Notes: generated by a model not told the origin, from the sequence alone. A stretch of DNA of 64,000 nt from an uncultured Lachnoclostridium sp. (GCA_946415315.1 CAMKRZ010000002.1:209598-273597), one strand, 5' to 3'. Positions 35,401 through 42,862 are shown, counted from the first letter of the stretch. Numbers and translations are program-made.

Positions 35401-36115
35401 CACCCATACCATTCACTGCTCCGGTGTTATAACAGTTCAAAACAACACCTCTTAAATTGTCGCCAATGACACCGCCGACATTCCCACCCATACCATTCAC
35501 TGCTCCGGTGTTATAACAGTTCAAAACAACACCTCTTAAATTGTCGCCAATGACACCGCCGACATCATCTTCTCCAACAATTACCCCGCCTTCCAGAGCA
35601 ACATTTCGGATGATACCACCGATAATCTCTCCCTCGTCATTTGTAACGCCTTCAACATATCCAAAAAGGCCGACGAAATCTGTCTTAGGCAAATTCACCG
35701 TAAGTCCGACTATCTTCTTTCCGTTTCCATCGAACGTACCTTTGTAGTGGGTAGAGAGGGTCCCTATCGGCGTCCATGCGATATAGTTGGGATCATCTAC
35801 CGGCAGCGCACTTGCAGATGCATCAATCGAATCTACCTTCGTGTCAATAACTGCGTTTGCCGACGAGCAATCCTCCAACCCATCCGGGTTATAATCCTTA
35901 TCATTAACGATTTTCGCAAACTCTACAAGACCCGCATAGTTCGAGATCACATAGCAGTTCTTGTCTCCATCCCACTTGATACCACTCTCATCGGTATCCA
36001 CGGCCGTCGTTTCCTCGACAGGCTCCGCCTGCGCCTTCTTCTCCATCGTGGGCAGCATCCCGGCAACCATCATCGCACACAGCATCCAACCAAGCACTTT
36101 CTTCCAAATCTTCAT
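29453..36115 (-). CDS. Giant repeat-rich surface protein (GLUG, MBG-like, InlB-B-like repeats)
   Basis: This 2220-residue protein begins with a signal peptide (LGWMLCAMMVAGMLPTMEKKAQA). Two blocks of GLUG-type repeats (GGVVGxNxGTVSNCYNTGxV, about residues 170-340 and 550-870) should form a beta-helix. MBG/Ig-like repeats follow (about 1050-1555, with YDGTEK or YDGTPK motifs). Five or more InlB-B-type repeats (about 1640-2070, YTVIWLNGDGTELDSK with EPTTDKTPTK) come next. The tail has a Pro/Thr linker, SAKTGDTSN, a membrane helix and KRARKA: a non-canonical sortase-like signal near residue 2190. It is probably a cell-wall-anchored adhesin or glycan-binding protein. GGAGG precedes the ATG. Several repeat copies are identical at DNA level. 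It is flanked by an intact gene and a decayed copy of it. Confidence 0.85.
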   Translation of the reverse strand: MKIWKKVLGWMLCAMMVAGMLPTMEKKAQAEPVEETTAVDTDESGIKWDGDKNCYVISNYAGLVEFAKIVNDKDYNPDGLEDCSSANAVIDTKVDSIDASASALPVDDPNYIAWTPIGTLSTHYKGTFDGNGKKIVGLTVNLPKTDFVGLFGYVEGVTNDEGEIIGGIIRNVALEGGVIVGEDDVGGVIGDNLRGVVLNCYNTGAVNGMGGNVGGVIGDNLRGVVLNCYNTGAVNGMGGNVGGVVGMLDGSFSGSVSNCYNTGTVNGYDYVGGVIGYNHRGIVLNCYSTGTVNGNDCVGGVVGGTDWKVSNCYNAGDVIGVSHIGGVIGFSEDDNDYGRIKNCYYDKSVCSKVGGAINGNDDALYQHNVIGLTTDDMTGRRSSSYDKMNGFFNSDGTSSVWMGRGSDSFYCYYPHLKGFNLDASGEQLAPENIRKTDWAPRMIQKNVMEISNYDELKEFASKVNDDGTAVLKGILLHDIDASASANGNTWTPIGTEKNPYKGTFDGNGYKINGLTLKAPLTDYVGLFGYVGDTTQYNVAYVALIRDVGMEGGLLSGKDYVGGLVGRLSLGVVENCYNTGDVKGGNFVGGAIGHNSYTVSNCYSTGDVEGSNNGVGGVVGDNSGTVSNCYNTGDVEGWVSYVGGVVGDNSGTVSNCYNTGAVNGRDSVGGVIGRNNDTVSNCFNTGDVTGGSNNVGGVAGYSFGYNKRNAIIQNCYNTGAVTGQGYVGGVAGSNGGINANIGKATVQNCYNIGGVSGLHDIGGVAGENSNEGLVQSCYNTGDVFEDNESAYHSLNVIGIGGVVGNNTTMSTIQNCYNSGCVYGKNAREVVVGGVVGNNTALCTVQNCYNTGVVNGNNAGGVAGNNHNSTVKNCYYDSYMCINGAVNGNDDANNSVLGLTSVQMTGEGVIGADSSMKFTWEEGESSPWLEKADSDCDGKHYFYYPHLKGFDWKNEKGICEEFPLITAGSTQMSAEEIDSVSWPAKVEVSVTWDKADSYVFDGTPQGPTVKKVTVGEADIPEGSTSVAFFVNKNGDWIETEGEPDSQGTYKMKIAFADSKETVTKYFAILDADLYPVTYDDSSTEGCINAGAHTAAVKFEEYKDETGEKKKRSVEESFTIKPDELTLTASSGTETYDGTEKTVSGFACRSKRGNIDGLSFSGVSAGRTETDAGKYDVTFTGVTLNTTKDTTGNYVVTKVENGKLTINPAGVTLTANNGTENYDGTEKSVSGFTCSVQGKTVQGLEFTDVSASGKGTVPGKYDVTFEGVTKNTTEDKTGNYVVTETVDGTLTIEKAGEFTISLEDASYEYDGKSKAITTSPTTTAAGGETTFEYSKEKDGTYVSDLSSLTATKVSDSCTIYVRATNPNYEKTATCTAKLTITAKEVTITADSDTKGYDGTSLTVGTYGYTTLAGGDRVESVTIRGSQTEAGSSKNEICNAKIVNGSNEDVTDCYSITYVDGTLTIGKAEGFTVSLEGASYEYDGTPKAITSSPTTTAAGGDTTFEYSKEKDGTYVTDLSSLTATKVSESCTIYVRATNLNYKNTAACTAELTITRASAPEMSALSDGEKPAAATELVENGEEQALLTGPETLPEGYTAIEYSSDDGKTWTTKIPEESEAGTYTIKTRYTADDNHTDFEGETYEVTIKALYTVIWKDGDGSTLDTKTYVEGETEPTTNKTPIKAADENHKYVFKAWKQPGTVEGKTTTYTPEFLEIDKEVYTVVWLNGDDSVLESKTYKEDETEPTTDKIPTKNPDADYTYQFTGWDNGEVEGKTKTYRGYYEATPKTKYTVIWLNGDGTELDSKAYKEGAEEPTTDKTPTKDPDEDNKYVFQAWKQPGTVSADGKTTTYEPEFMQISKDVFAVVWLNGDGTILDSKTFKEDETEPTTDKIPTMAEDADNTYQFTGWDNGEVEGKTKTYRGIYEATPKTEYTVIWLNGDGTELDCKTYKEGAEEPTTDKTPTKDADENNTYVFKAWKQPGTIEGTTTTYEPEFLQIAKDVFAVVWLNGDGTVLDSKTYKEGEAEPKTDRTPTRSDTEEFFYEFLGWSDGTVSGTITTYEPMFLEVPKEMYKLLNAVYEWKQGSDGTIVITVKRAQDDVNCITYFSAVRIGNVLVPGQDYTAEAGSTVITLKNEYLNTLNPGEYDVEIEFVDGKVTAELRVLEAEKTVTPTPTVTPTPEPSPTPVPSEPSAKTGDTSNLWLWAILTIIASGVLGGVVAGKRARKAM
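34140..34277. repeat. Near-identical direct repeat inside the GLUG block
   Basis: About 56 bases are identical in two copies 81 bases apart (starting near 34140 and 34221), encoding successive 27-residue GLUG units. The spacing keeps the reading frame if copies are gained or lost. Confidence 0.75.
35385..35565. repeat. Perfect 84-base tandem duplication in the first GLUG block
   Basis: The unit encoding a 28-residue GLUG repeat is present twice in tandem without a visible base difference. Other copies in the block have diverged, so this duplication is recent. 84 is a multiple of three, so expansion or loss would change length without a frameshift. Confidence 0.85.
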
Positions 36116-36205
36116 ACCTCAACCTCCGTTATTTTGGTTCTCACTTTCTCCGGAACCATTCTTCTCAACATCCGTTGGCGCAGTCATTTTATTGCCATGT
36201 GCCCC

Positions 36206-36257
36206 TCAAAAACACAGAAAGCACGCAATATGCGGAATTACCCCGCATACTGCGTGC
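36206..36257 (-). terminator. Terminator after the coiled-coil gene
   Basis: Arms at 36221-36235 and 36243-36257 pair over 15 positions with one mismatch around a seven-base loop. On the minus strand TTTCTGTGTTTTT follows. It separates the coaD operon from the giant surface gene. Confidence 0.75.
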
Positions 36258-36309
36258 CTGATCGTTTACATGGAAACAATGTGCCATTTTCCGAATGGAA
36301 CAATCATAT

Positions 36310-36369
36310 GTGTCACACTCCCCAGGTGTTCGAAAATGATTACTCCCGTGTTACACTCTCCTGGTGTTC
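36310..36369. repeat. Pair of 22-base direct repeats
   Basis: GTGTCACACTCCCCAGGTGT and its copy 38 bases later (36348) agree at 19 of 22 positions over 36310-36331 and 36348-36369. They lie just past the stop codon of the coiled-coil gene. They may be binding sites or a remnant of a larger duplication. Confidence 0.45.
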
Positions 36370-36377
36370 AGTTATAA

Positions 36378-37016
36378 CTACTCCTCAATCCCCTCAAGGA
36401 AGGTGTTCTCATTGTAATCGTCATCCTCCGTCACGGTTGCGATCGGATCGTCGTACGCATACACATCCGGCGGATTGATCTGCGCGTTCAGCTCTCTGCG
36501 GTTCGCTGCGACGATGGTGTAGCTCTCGTTGAGGGAGTTCACAAGACCCTCTGCCAGCTTCTTCGTGTTGTTGAACGCGTCGGCAAGGATGCGCTCCATG
36601 TCGCTCATGATGTCGTTCGCGTAGTTGAGTGCACCGGAGCGGATCGCCTCGGAATCGTTCTCCGCGCTGCTGCGTACTTCCGCAGCCTCATCGGAAGCCT
36701 GGGAGATCATCTCCTGCGACTTGACATACGCCTGCTGCACGATCGCGTTCTCGCTCACGAGCTGCTCTGCCTTGATCTTAGCATCCTTGATGATCGTCTC
36801 GGCGCGCTCCTCAGCCTGCGCAATGATGCTGTCGCGGTTTGCGATGATTTTCTGGTAGCGTTTGATCTCGTCCGGCGTGCGCTCCTTCAGCTCTGCCAGA
36901 AGTTCGTACAATTCATCCTTCGGCACGGAAACCTTGGTTCCGCCCCAGCCGGAAGTTTTGCAGGACTCGATAAAATCATAGATTTCCTCGATAGTTTTCT
37001 CAATCGTTGCTCCCAT
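36378..37016 (-). CDS. Coiled-coil DivIVA/V-ATPase-H-like protein
   Basis: The 212-residue protein is nearly all alpha-helical with a long coiled coil (about residues 40-175, including IIAQAEERAETIIKDAKIKAEQ). It ends in an acidic tail (TVTEDDDYNENTFLEGIEE). The helix pattern resembles DivIVA-related cell-division or cell-shape proteins of Clostridia, commonly found beside coaD and rsmD. The ATG at 37016 follows the coaD stop by two bases and uses AAAGGAG inside the coaD end, so translation is coupled. A decayed copy of its 3' end lies at 29235-29376. Confidence 0.7.
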   Translation of the reverse strand: MGATIEKTIEEIYDFIESCKTSGWGGTKVSVPKDELYELLAELKERTPDEIKRYQKIIANRDSIIAQAEERAETIIKDAKIKAEQLVSENAIVQQAYVKSQEMISQASDEAAEVRSSAENDSEAIRSGALNYANDIMSDMERILADAFNNTKKLAEGLVNSLNESYTIVAANRRELNAQINPPDVYAYDDPIATVTEDDDYNENTFLEGIEE

Positions 37017-37018
37017 TC

Positions 37019-37510
37019 TCAATTCTCCTTTGGCTTATACAGTTTGTTGTACACATCATCGACGACTTCCTTCGGCACAAACTGGCTGATGTCGCCGCCA
37101 TAGCTCGCGATTTCCTTCACAATGCTCGAACTCAGATACGAATACTCCACGCTCGTGGTGAGGAAGATCGTGTCCAGATCCGGGTTCAGCTTGTGGTTCA
37201 GCTGTGCAATCTGAAGTTCGTACTCGAAATCCGTCACGGCGCGAAGTCCTCTCACGAGCACGTTCGCATTTTGCTCTCTCGCAAAATCCACCGTCAATCC
37301 GGAAAATGACATGATCTCCACGTTGGGAATGTCCTTCGTCACCTTGCGGATCAGTTCCAACCGCTCTTCCACGGAAAATGCCGGTTTCTTCGCGTTGTTG
37401 TTCAGCACCGCGATGATCAGGCGCTTCGTGATGCGGGAAGCACGCTTGATGATATCCAGATGACCCAGTGTGATCGGGTCAAAACTTCCTGCGTAGATTC
37501 CAATCTTCAT
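37019..37510 (-). CDS. coaD: Phosphopantetheine adenylyltransferase
   Basis: The 163-residue enzyme carries out the fourth step of coenzyme A synthesis, joining 4'-phosphopantetheine and ATP. The nucleotidyltransferase motif [17 protein letters not shown] (TxGH) opens the protein. [20 protein letters not shown] and the C-terminal [12 protein letters not shown] are diagnostic. It sits between rsmD and the coiled-coil gene on one transcript. Confidence 0.97.
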   Translation of the reverse strand: MKIGIYAGSFDPITLGHLDIIKRASRITKRLIIAVLNNNAKKPAFSVEERLELIRKVTKDIPNVEIMSFSGLTVDFAREQNANVLVRGLRAVTDFEYELQIAQLNHKLNPDLDTIFLTTSVEYSYLSSSIVKEIASYGGDISQFVPKEVVDDVYNKLYKPKEN

Positions 37511-37536
37511 AGTTCTTTCGTTCCCTCCGACGGTTG

Positions 37537-38154
37537 TTACTCCGTCGGTGTGAGAAACACATGACGGTTTGTTTTGTACTCTTTAATACGCGTGACACGG
37601 TATCCCTGCGCTTCCAGCTCACTGATCCCGTCCGCACCGGAATCTCCGTCGGAACAGTTCGGATCCGTTCCCCTGCTCGGACGTCCCGAAGTCTCCAGCG
37701 CCGTCTCGACGATCACTGTCGCGTCCTCCGTGAGAAGCCCGTACCGGCGCATCGCCGAGAGTGCCGCGAGTTCCAGTCCCTTACCGTAAGGCGGATCCAG
37801 GAAAACGATGTCGAACTTCCGTTTCTCCGCGCTCATCCGCGTCAGAGCCGCACCGGCATCCATCGCGTAAACGGTCGCGCGGTCCGACAGTTTCGTGTGC
37901 GTCAGATTCTCCTTGACGCAGGCGATTGCCTCACGTGAACTGTCCGCAAAACAGGCATGTTTCGCGCCTCTTGAGAGCGCCTCGATCCCGATCCCGCCGC
38001 TGCCTGCGAAGAGATCGAGGAACACCTTTCCCCCGAGTTCGCGCTGCAGCATATTGAAGAGCGTTTCCTTGATCCTGTCCGTCGTCGGGCGGGTGTTCAT
38101 CCCGGCCGGAGTCTTGAGAAGAAGCCGTCTGGCCGAGCCTGCGATCACGCGCAT
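37537..38154 (-). CDS. rsmD: 16S rRNA (guanine-966-N2)-methyltransferase
   Basis: The 205-residue methyltransferase has the RsmD N-terminus ([16 protein letters not shown]), the SAM-binding motif [20 protein letters not shown] and the catalytic DPPY in FLDPPYGKG. It modifies G966 of 16S rRNA in the assembled small subunit. The neighbourhood rsmD-coaD is the common bacterial order. Between residues ~155 and 180 there is a hydrophilic insert ([18 protein letters not shown]) not usual in the family. Confidence 0.95.
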   Translation of the reverse strand: MRVIAGSARRLLLKTPAGMNTRPTTDRIKETLFNMLQRELGGKVFLDLFAGSGGIGIEALSRGAKHACFADSSREAIACVKENLTHTKLSDRATVYAMDAGAALTRMSAEKRKFDIVFLDPPYGKGLELAALSAMRRYGLLTEDATVIVETALETSGRPSRGTDPNCSDGDSGADGISELEAQGYRVTRIKEYKTNRHVFLTPTE

Positions 38155-38222
38155 ATCCGACCTCCGAATACCGTATTCTGACGATTGTTTCGGCGTCTGT
38201 TACGCATAAACAACCACTTGTA

Positions 38223-38252
38223 ATTATAGCCTACCACGCCCGCTTTTGTCAA
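38223..38252 (-). promoter_or_regulatory. Strong promoter of the rsmD-coaD operon
   Basis: On the minus strand perfect TTGACA and TATAAT boxes are separated by 18 bases. A GGAAAATG octamer lies immediately upstream of the -35 box (38254-38261). Confidence 0.7.
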
Positions 38253-38308
38253 CGGAAAATGTTGCTTCCGCGGTGTCTCTTCTGCCGTCCGAAAAGGCGT
38301 CCAGCCCG

Positions 38309-39184
38309 TTATCTTGCAATCGGCATCGCCGCCTCGATCCGCTCCACGGCACCGTCCAGTTCATGCACCTCCAGCTGCTCCGCAAGACCCATGTCAACCA
38401 CCTTCGCGGCGTCCGGATCGATGGGCAGTTTGGCAAGCACCGGAAGCACATGGTGAGCCGCTACTTCCTCAATCCTGCTCTCGCCGAAGATCGCATGCTT
38501 CTTTCCGCAGTCAGGGCACGCAAAATAGCTGTAATTCTCCACGATACCGAGGATCGGGATGTTCATCATTTTCGCCATGTTAACCGCCTTGGCGACGACC
38601 ATGGACACCAGGTCCTGAGGGCTCGTCACGACGATGATCCCGTCTACGGGAAGCGACTGGAACACCGTGAGCGGAACATCTCCGGTTCCGGGCGGCATAT
38701 CCACGAACATATAGTCCACATCGCCCCAGCACACGTCGGTCCAGAACTGCTTGACCGTACCTGCGATCACGGGTCCTCTCCAGATGACCGGCGACTCCTC
38801 CTCGTCGAGGAGAAGGTTGATGCTCATCACGCGGATCCCCTTCGGCGTCTCGATCGGCCAGATACCGTCATCATTTCCGCGCGCAGGGCCCTTGACACCC
38901 AGTGACTTCGGGATCGATGGTCCGGTGATGTCCGCATCCAGGATCGCACACTGATATCCCTTTCTCTGCAACAGAACCGCAAGATTGACCGTCACGAAAG
39001 ATTTCCCGACGCCGCCCTTACCGCTGACTACACCGATCACCTTCTTCACACGGCTGTTCTTGTTGGCCGCCGCGAGAAAACTCTGGTTCTTCGACTCACG
39101 GCTGCTGCAATTGGCGCTGCAGGTTGAGCAGTCATGTGTGCACTCACTCTCCGGCGCATTTGTCTGATTTACTTCTTCGCTCAT
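38309..39184 (-). CDS. Mrp/NBP35-family iron-sulfur carrier P-loop ATPase
   Basis: The 291-residue ATPase has the deviant Walker A GVVSGKGGVGKSFVTVNLA, a central DMPPGTGDVPLTV, and the C-terminal CxxC pair in YFACPDCGKKHAIFG. An N-terminal Cys-rich stretch (CTHDCSTCSANCSS) resembles eukaryotic NBP35 and is common in clostridial members, suggesting a second cluster site. The family binds and transfers Fe-S clusters to apoproteins in the cytoplasm. This fits a genome with radical SAM enzymes and a hydrogenase. GGAGGTATGT precedes the ATG. Confidence 0.93.
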   Translation of the reverse strand: MSEEVNQTNAPESECTHDCSTCSANCSSRESKNQSFLAAANKNSRVKKVIGVVSGKGGVGKSFVTVNLAVLLQRKGYQCAILDADITGPSIPKSLGVKGPARGNDDGIWPIETPKGIRVMSINLLLDEEESPVIWRGPVIAGTVKQFWTDVCWGDVDYMFVDMPPGTGDVPLTVFQSLPVDGIIVVTSPQDLVSMVVAKAVNMAKMMNIPILGIVENYSYFACPDCGKKHAIFGESRIEEVAAHHVLPVLAKLPIDPDAAKVVDMGLAEQLEVHELDGAVERIEAAMPIAR

Positions 39185-39297
39185 ACATACCTCCGAAACC
39201 GCCTTCCGCGGTCTTTCCTTGTATTCTTATGTTCCGAAATCACGGAACTGTTTTCACCTTTAAAGACACTTAAAACTCCGACATTTTCAGGAAGCCT

Positions 39298-39702
39298 TCA
39301 GCTCTTGCCTGCACCGAAATCATCCTCCGGATAAGCCTCACGGTATCCGGCTTCCTTCTTCTGCCCCTCGCTTCTCCGAAGCAGTTCATCGTACTGCTCG
39401 TACATTTTCTGAACACCGTTCTCCAGAAGATAGTAATGCATGATGTAGGGCACCAGCAAAATCAGCAGCGCGCCGAAGAGAAGGAACAACGGGATGCCCG
39501 GGTCTGCCACACAGAACAGCGCGACGCCCACCGTCATGATCGCGAACAACACGGTAACGATCAGGTGGATCAGGCGCTCGTGCATGAAAAATCCGATCTG
39601 CACAAGGTGTTTCTTCACCTCGTCCTCGTAGTTTACCGCAATCGGAGGATGTTCCAGAAGCTGGTCGATCATCGCCAGATAGGCAAGAATTCTTTTCTTC
39701 AT
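39298..39702 (-). CDS. Small membrane protein of unknown function
   Basis: The 134-residue protein has two adjacent hydrophobic segments (about residues 48-66 and 70-92) between charged ends. The first 45 residues are amphipathic helix (LAYLAMIDQLLEHPPIAVNY) and the C-terminus is acidic and lysine-rich. The ATG at 39702 follows GGAAAGGAATACC; the open frame upstream lacks a start signal. No family was recognised. Confidence 0.65.
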   Translation of the reverse strand: MKKRILAYLAMIDQLLEHPPIAVNYEDEVKKHLVQIGFFMHERLIHLIVTVLFAIMTVGVALFCVADPGIPLFLLFGALLILLVPYIMHYYLLENGVQKMYEQYDELLRRSEGQKKEAGYREAYPEDDFGAGKS

Positions 39703-39815
39703 ACCGGTATTCCTTTCCGCTGCAAACCATTCTTCCGTCAATCGGATGACGCCTTACTGCATACCGATATCCGCTCCGTTCACCGCGAGAATTCGCATGG
39801 TTGCGCCACCGTCTC

Positions 39816-40796
39816 TCAACCGTTCTTCACTTTCTCAAGTGCCTCACCGAACCGTTTGTGGATCGCCGTGTCTATGTCACTTCCGAGTTCGGAGATGCGC
39901 TCCTTGTACAACAGTCCTCCCGCCATCGTCGCGTGACCGCCGCCGTTGCCGACGCCGCGCAGAGCCAGGTTGACCAGCTGTCCGGCGTTGATGCTCGACG
40001 CTTCGGATCGCACGGAAAATTTCAGCCCGCCGCTTCGGTCAGCGTACACCACGGCAAGTTTCACGGCATCCAGCTCCAGAATAAAGTTCGAGACGCTCGC
40101 GATCAGCCCGTCCGGGCAGTCGAACGGAATGTGCACGAAACCGATGCCGTCATATACGGTGATGTTGTGGATCGCCGCACCATATGCGCGAAGATCCGAC
40201 AGCTGCAAGCTGTTGTTGTCCAACTGCCGTATGATATCGTGGTCCGCGATCCGGTGCAACATGGAAAACGCCTCCAGATCCTCGTCGGTCACGCCGACAC
40301 ACAGATTGCGCGTGTCCATCTTGATCCCGTACAGAAGCGCCGTGGCGATGATCGGAGGGATCTCCTCTCCGAGTTCCTCGAACAGCTGTGTCACGATCGT
40401 TGCACACGAGCCGACAAGCTTGTGGATCACGACCGCATAGTGCTCCTTCGTCACCCACGGATGATGGTCGATGCACACCAGTTCCTCGCCGTGCATATCC
40501 GTCAGATTCGAATTATTCTTCTGGACATCGACGTTGATGACGACCACATCTTCCGGAAGAGCGCGCATCTGCTCCTCCGTCATCGTGCGGATCTCGAAAA
40601 CATCCATCATCATGCGGATGTTGACTTTGTCTACCGTGCCGAAGTGCCCGATCTCTGCATCAATCCCGCGTCTCCGCAGCAGTTCCTGCAACGCAAACGC
40701 AGACGCTAACGCGTCCGGATCCGGATAATCATGCGTCTGGATGCACACCGTACGTCCTTTCGCGATCTGCAGCAATTCTTCGAATTTTGCCTTCAT
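39816..40796 (-). CDS. DHH-family phosphoesterase (NrnA-like)
   Basis: The 326-residue protein combines a DHH domain and a C-terminal DHHA1 domain. Metal-binding motifs are QTHDYPDPDALASAF, NVDVQKNN and VCIDHHP. The GGGHATMAG motif in the DHHA1 part binds the nucleotide end. NrnA-type enzymes degrade nanoRNA or pAp, and related ones degrade cyclic dinucleotide products. The length and single-domain pair fit NrnA more than GdpP, since there are no membrane or PAS segments. It has its own promoter. Confidence 0.88.
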   Translation of the reverse strand: MKAKFEELLQIAKGRTVCIQTHDYPDPDALASAFALQELLRRRGIDAEIGHFGTVDKVNIRMMMDVFEIRTMTEEQMRALPEDVVVINVDVQKNNSNLTDMHGEELVCIDHHPWVTKEHYAVVIHKLVGSCATIVTQLFEELGEEIPPIIATALLYGIKMDTRNLCVGVTDEDLEAFSMLHRIADHDIIRQLDNNSLQLSDLRAYGAAIHNITVYDGIGFVHIPFDCPDGLIASVSNFILELDAVKLAVVYADRSGGLKFSVRSEASSINAGQLVNLALRGVGNGGGHATMAGGLLYKERISELGSDIDTAIHKRFGEALEKVKNG

Positions 40797-40869
40797 AAAA
40801 CCTCACTTATAATACGCATTTTTTCCACATGAAAGCGCAGTCATACGCCGTCTTTCATTCTACACGTGT

Positions 40870-40898
40870 ATTATAACGAAGTCTTCCCAATAGCGCAA
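40870..40898 (-). promoter_or_regulatory. Promoter of the DHH phosphoesterase gene
   Basis: On the minus strand TTGCGC, 17 bases and a perfect TATAAT lie about 75 bases before the start codon. Confidence 0.5.
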
Positions 40899-41022
40899 GG
40901 AGAAATCCGCCTCCGCCTGCATCATTTTCCCGTCAATTGCAATCTTTCACGTCGCGAAACGGAGAGTTTCACTTCCGCATATCACATTCGGCGGAAAATG
41001 GCATGCGCACTTCGCGCACAAA

Positions 41023-41050
41023 CGACCCGGGAACGCCGTGTCCCGGGTCG
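41023..41050 (-). terminator. Hairpin terminator after pfp
   Basis: Perfect ten-base arms CGACCCGGGA and TCCCGGGTCG surround an eight-base loop about 40 bases past the pfp stop. Only a short T-tract (TTTGTG) follows on the minus strand. Confidence 0.6.
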
Positions 41051-41087
41051 CAATGTATGGTTTTATCCTCTTCGGGTGATCTGCAGA

Positions 41088-42746
41088 TCAGCCTTTCTCA
41101 AGCCAAAGCGTTCTGGTGGTAAGGTCGCACACCTCGCTCGGGCCGTAGTACTGGATCGCACCGGGGTATGTGAAGCTGGTCTTCACTGCCCACTCGTCGC
41201 GATGAGCCTCGAAGTACTTGAACGGCTTACCGTCAAGCTCGACGAGTGCCTTGCGGATAACAGGCTTGTCCTCGCCGTTGCGGCGCTCGATGTTCATCAT
41301 CTTCGTGATCGGCATACCGCCTGCATTCCACTCCTCAGCCGGCTTCGAAAGGTTGGAAACCTTCGAAAGGTATCCGGTGTAACCGTACTGGATCAGCATG
41401 AACGCATTGTAACCAAGCGAATAGCAGTAGTCAGCATCGAAATTCGACGGGAATGCGCAACGTCCCTCGTAACCGAAGAAGTGATGCTGCTGACCGAACT
41501 TGCCCTTGTAGGTGCCGGCCTGTGCTCTCTTCTTAAGTTCGTTCTTCACAAGTTCGGAGAACAGTTTCTCGGACTCGATCAGGGAAACCTGAACATTGCC
41601 GTGAGGATCGCGCTCCAGGAAGAGCTGCTGCTGAATACCGGTCGGAAGGATCTCAAACACCGCGAACGACTCTGCGGAAAGACCCTTCTTGATGAAGTCA
41701 TACTTGGCATCCCAGGAAGGAAGCGCATTGAACTCTTCCGTCTTGCTGCCGGCAAGGAGCTCGTTGATCTCCTTGATCAGTGCGGAAAATTCGGGAACGA
41801 ACTCAACGATACCCTCGGGAATGATGGCAACACCGAAGTTCTCGCCGTTGTTGCCGCGCGTCTCAACCGCGTCAGCGATATAGTTCGTGATCTGTGCGAT
41901 GGACATCTTCTTCGCCGCAACTTCCTCACCGATGAGGCAGATGTTGGGCTGCGTCTCAAGAGCGCACTCCAAAGCTACATGCGAAGCGGAACGGCCCATA
42001 ACTTTGATAAAGTGCCAGTACTTCTTAGCGGAGTTCGCGTCGCGCTCGATGTTGCCGATCAGCTCGCTATAGGTCTTCGTAGCGGTATCAAAACCGAAGG
42101 AAGCCTCGATGTCCTCGTTCTTGAGGTCACCGTCGATGGTCTTCGGGCAACCGATGACCTGAACGCCCGTCTTCTTCGCTGCCATGTACTCTGCGAGCAC
42201 TGCCGCGTTGGTGTTCGAATCGTCGCCGCCGATGATCACGATCGCGGTGAGGCCGTGCTTCTGCGCAACCTTCTCCACTTCCATGAACTGCGCAACGGTC
42301 TCGAGTTTCGTTCTGCCGGAGCCGATGATATCAAAACCGCCGGTGTTGCGGTACTGATCGATGAACTCATCGGTAAACTCGATATAGGAATCCTGGATAA
42401 GACCGCTCGGGCCGCCCTTGAAGCCGAGCAGTACGTTGTTCTTGTCAGTAGCCTTCAGCGCATCGTACAGACCGCAGACAACGTTGTGTCCGCCGGGTGC
42501 CTGTCCGCCGGAGAGGATCACGCCTACCACCTGCTTCTTGGCAACAGAGGTGTTCGTACCCTTGACAAAGGTGATCTCCTTCTTGCCGTAGGTGTTCGGG
42601 AACAGAGCCGCGATCTTGTCCTGATCCGCAACGCTCTGCGTAGCCTCGCCTTCCTTCACGCAGATGTCCGCAATGCCGTTGCGGAGCATTCCCGGAAGCT
42701 TCGGCTGATACTGGTATCTTGCTTTTTGAAGAGGGGAAAGATTCAT
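41088..42746 (-). CDS. pfp: Diphosphate--fructose-6-phosphate 1-phosphotransferase
   Basis: The 552-residue length is that of the long PPi-dependent phosphofructokinases. Key motifs are VVGVILSGGQAPGGHNV, GGDDSNTNAAVLAEY (GGDDS marks the PPi-using type) and the catalytic PKTIDGDLKN. It phosphorylates fructose-6-phosphate with pyrophosphate in glycolysis, reversibly. This saves ATP in anaerobes and fits the fermentative lifestyle indicated by the pfl and hydrogenase genes. AAAAGGAGTATCTGT precedes the ATG. It is a single-gene unit with its own promoter. Confidence 0.95.
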   Translation of the reverse strand: MNLSPLQKARYQYQPKLPGMLRNGIADICVKEGEATQSVADQDKIAALFPNTYGKKEITFVKGTNTSVAKKQVVGVILSGGQAPGGHNVVCGLYDALKATDKNNVLLGFKGGPSGLIQDSYIEFTDEFIDQYRNTGGFDIIGSGRTKLETVAQFMEVEKVAQKHGLTAIVIIGGDDSNTNAAVLAEYMAAKKTGVQVIGCPKTIDGDLKNEDIEASFGFDTATKTYSELIGNIERDANSAKKYWHFIKVMGRSASHVALECALETQPNICLIGEEVAAKKMSIAQITNYIADAVETRGNNGENFGVAIIPEGIVEFVPEFSALIKEINELLAGSKTEEFNALPSWDAKYDFIKKGLSAESFAVFEILPTGIQQQLFLERDPHGNVQVSLIESEKLFSELVKNELKKRAQAGTYKGKFGQQHHFFGYEGRCAFPSNFDADYCYSLGYNAFMLIQYGYTGYLSKVSNLSKPAEEWNAGGMPITKMMNIERRNGEDKPVIRKALVELDGKPFKYFEAHRDEWAVKTSFTYPGAIQYYGPSEVCDLTTRTLWLEKG

Positions 42747-42820
42747 ACAGATACTCCTTTTTGTATAGTCATTCTTGAAGGCGCAGTCATCCTCACGGAC
42801 GCCGAGCCCATTTGATGTGT

Positions 42821-42849
42821 ATTTTATACCAGGTCACGGAAAATGTAAA
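42821..42849 (-). promoter_or_regulatory. Promoter of pfp
   Basis: On the minus strand TTTACA, a 17-base spacer and TAAAAT precede pfp by 75 bases. The -35 box lies between, and partly overlaps, an inverted pair of the dispersed octamer (42838-42845 and 42855-42862). Confidence 0.5.
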
Positions 42850-42862
42850 GAGCGCATTTTCC
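42838..42862. repeat. Inverted pair of the dispersed octamer
   Basis: GGAAAATG and CATTTTCC face each other with nine bases between them, forming a small perfect stem in the pfp promoter region. It is the only closely spaced inverted pair seen. Confidence 0.6.

Larger units (their letters stand above)
40797..41087. other. Intergenic region with promoter, two octamers and terminator
   Basis: These 291 bases contain the promoter of the DHH gene (40870-40898), two copies of the dispersed octamer (40923 and 40993) and the hairpin ending pfp (41023-41050). No gene was recognised. Confidence 0.5.

Noticed and set aside
33480..35600. Regular repeats suggesting a CRISPR array
   Set aside because: The repeats are diverged GLUG coding units in one long frame, with no unique spacers between constant repeats and no cas genes.
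40866..42815. Long plus-strand open frame (649 codons) opposite pfp
   Set aside because: It is a shadow of the pfp frame caused by codon bias; pfp motifs are intact on the minus strand.
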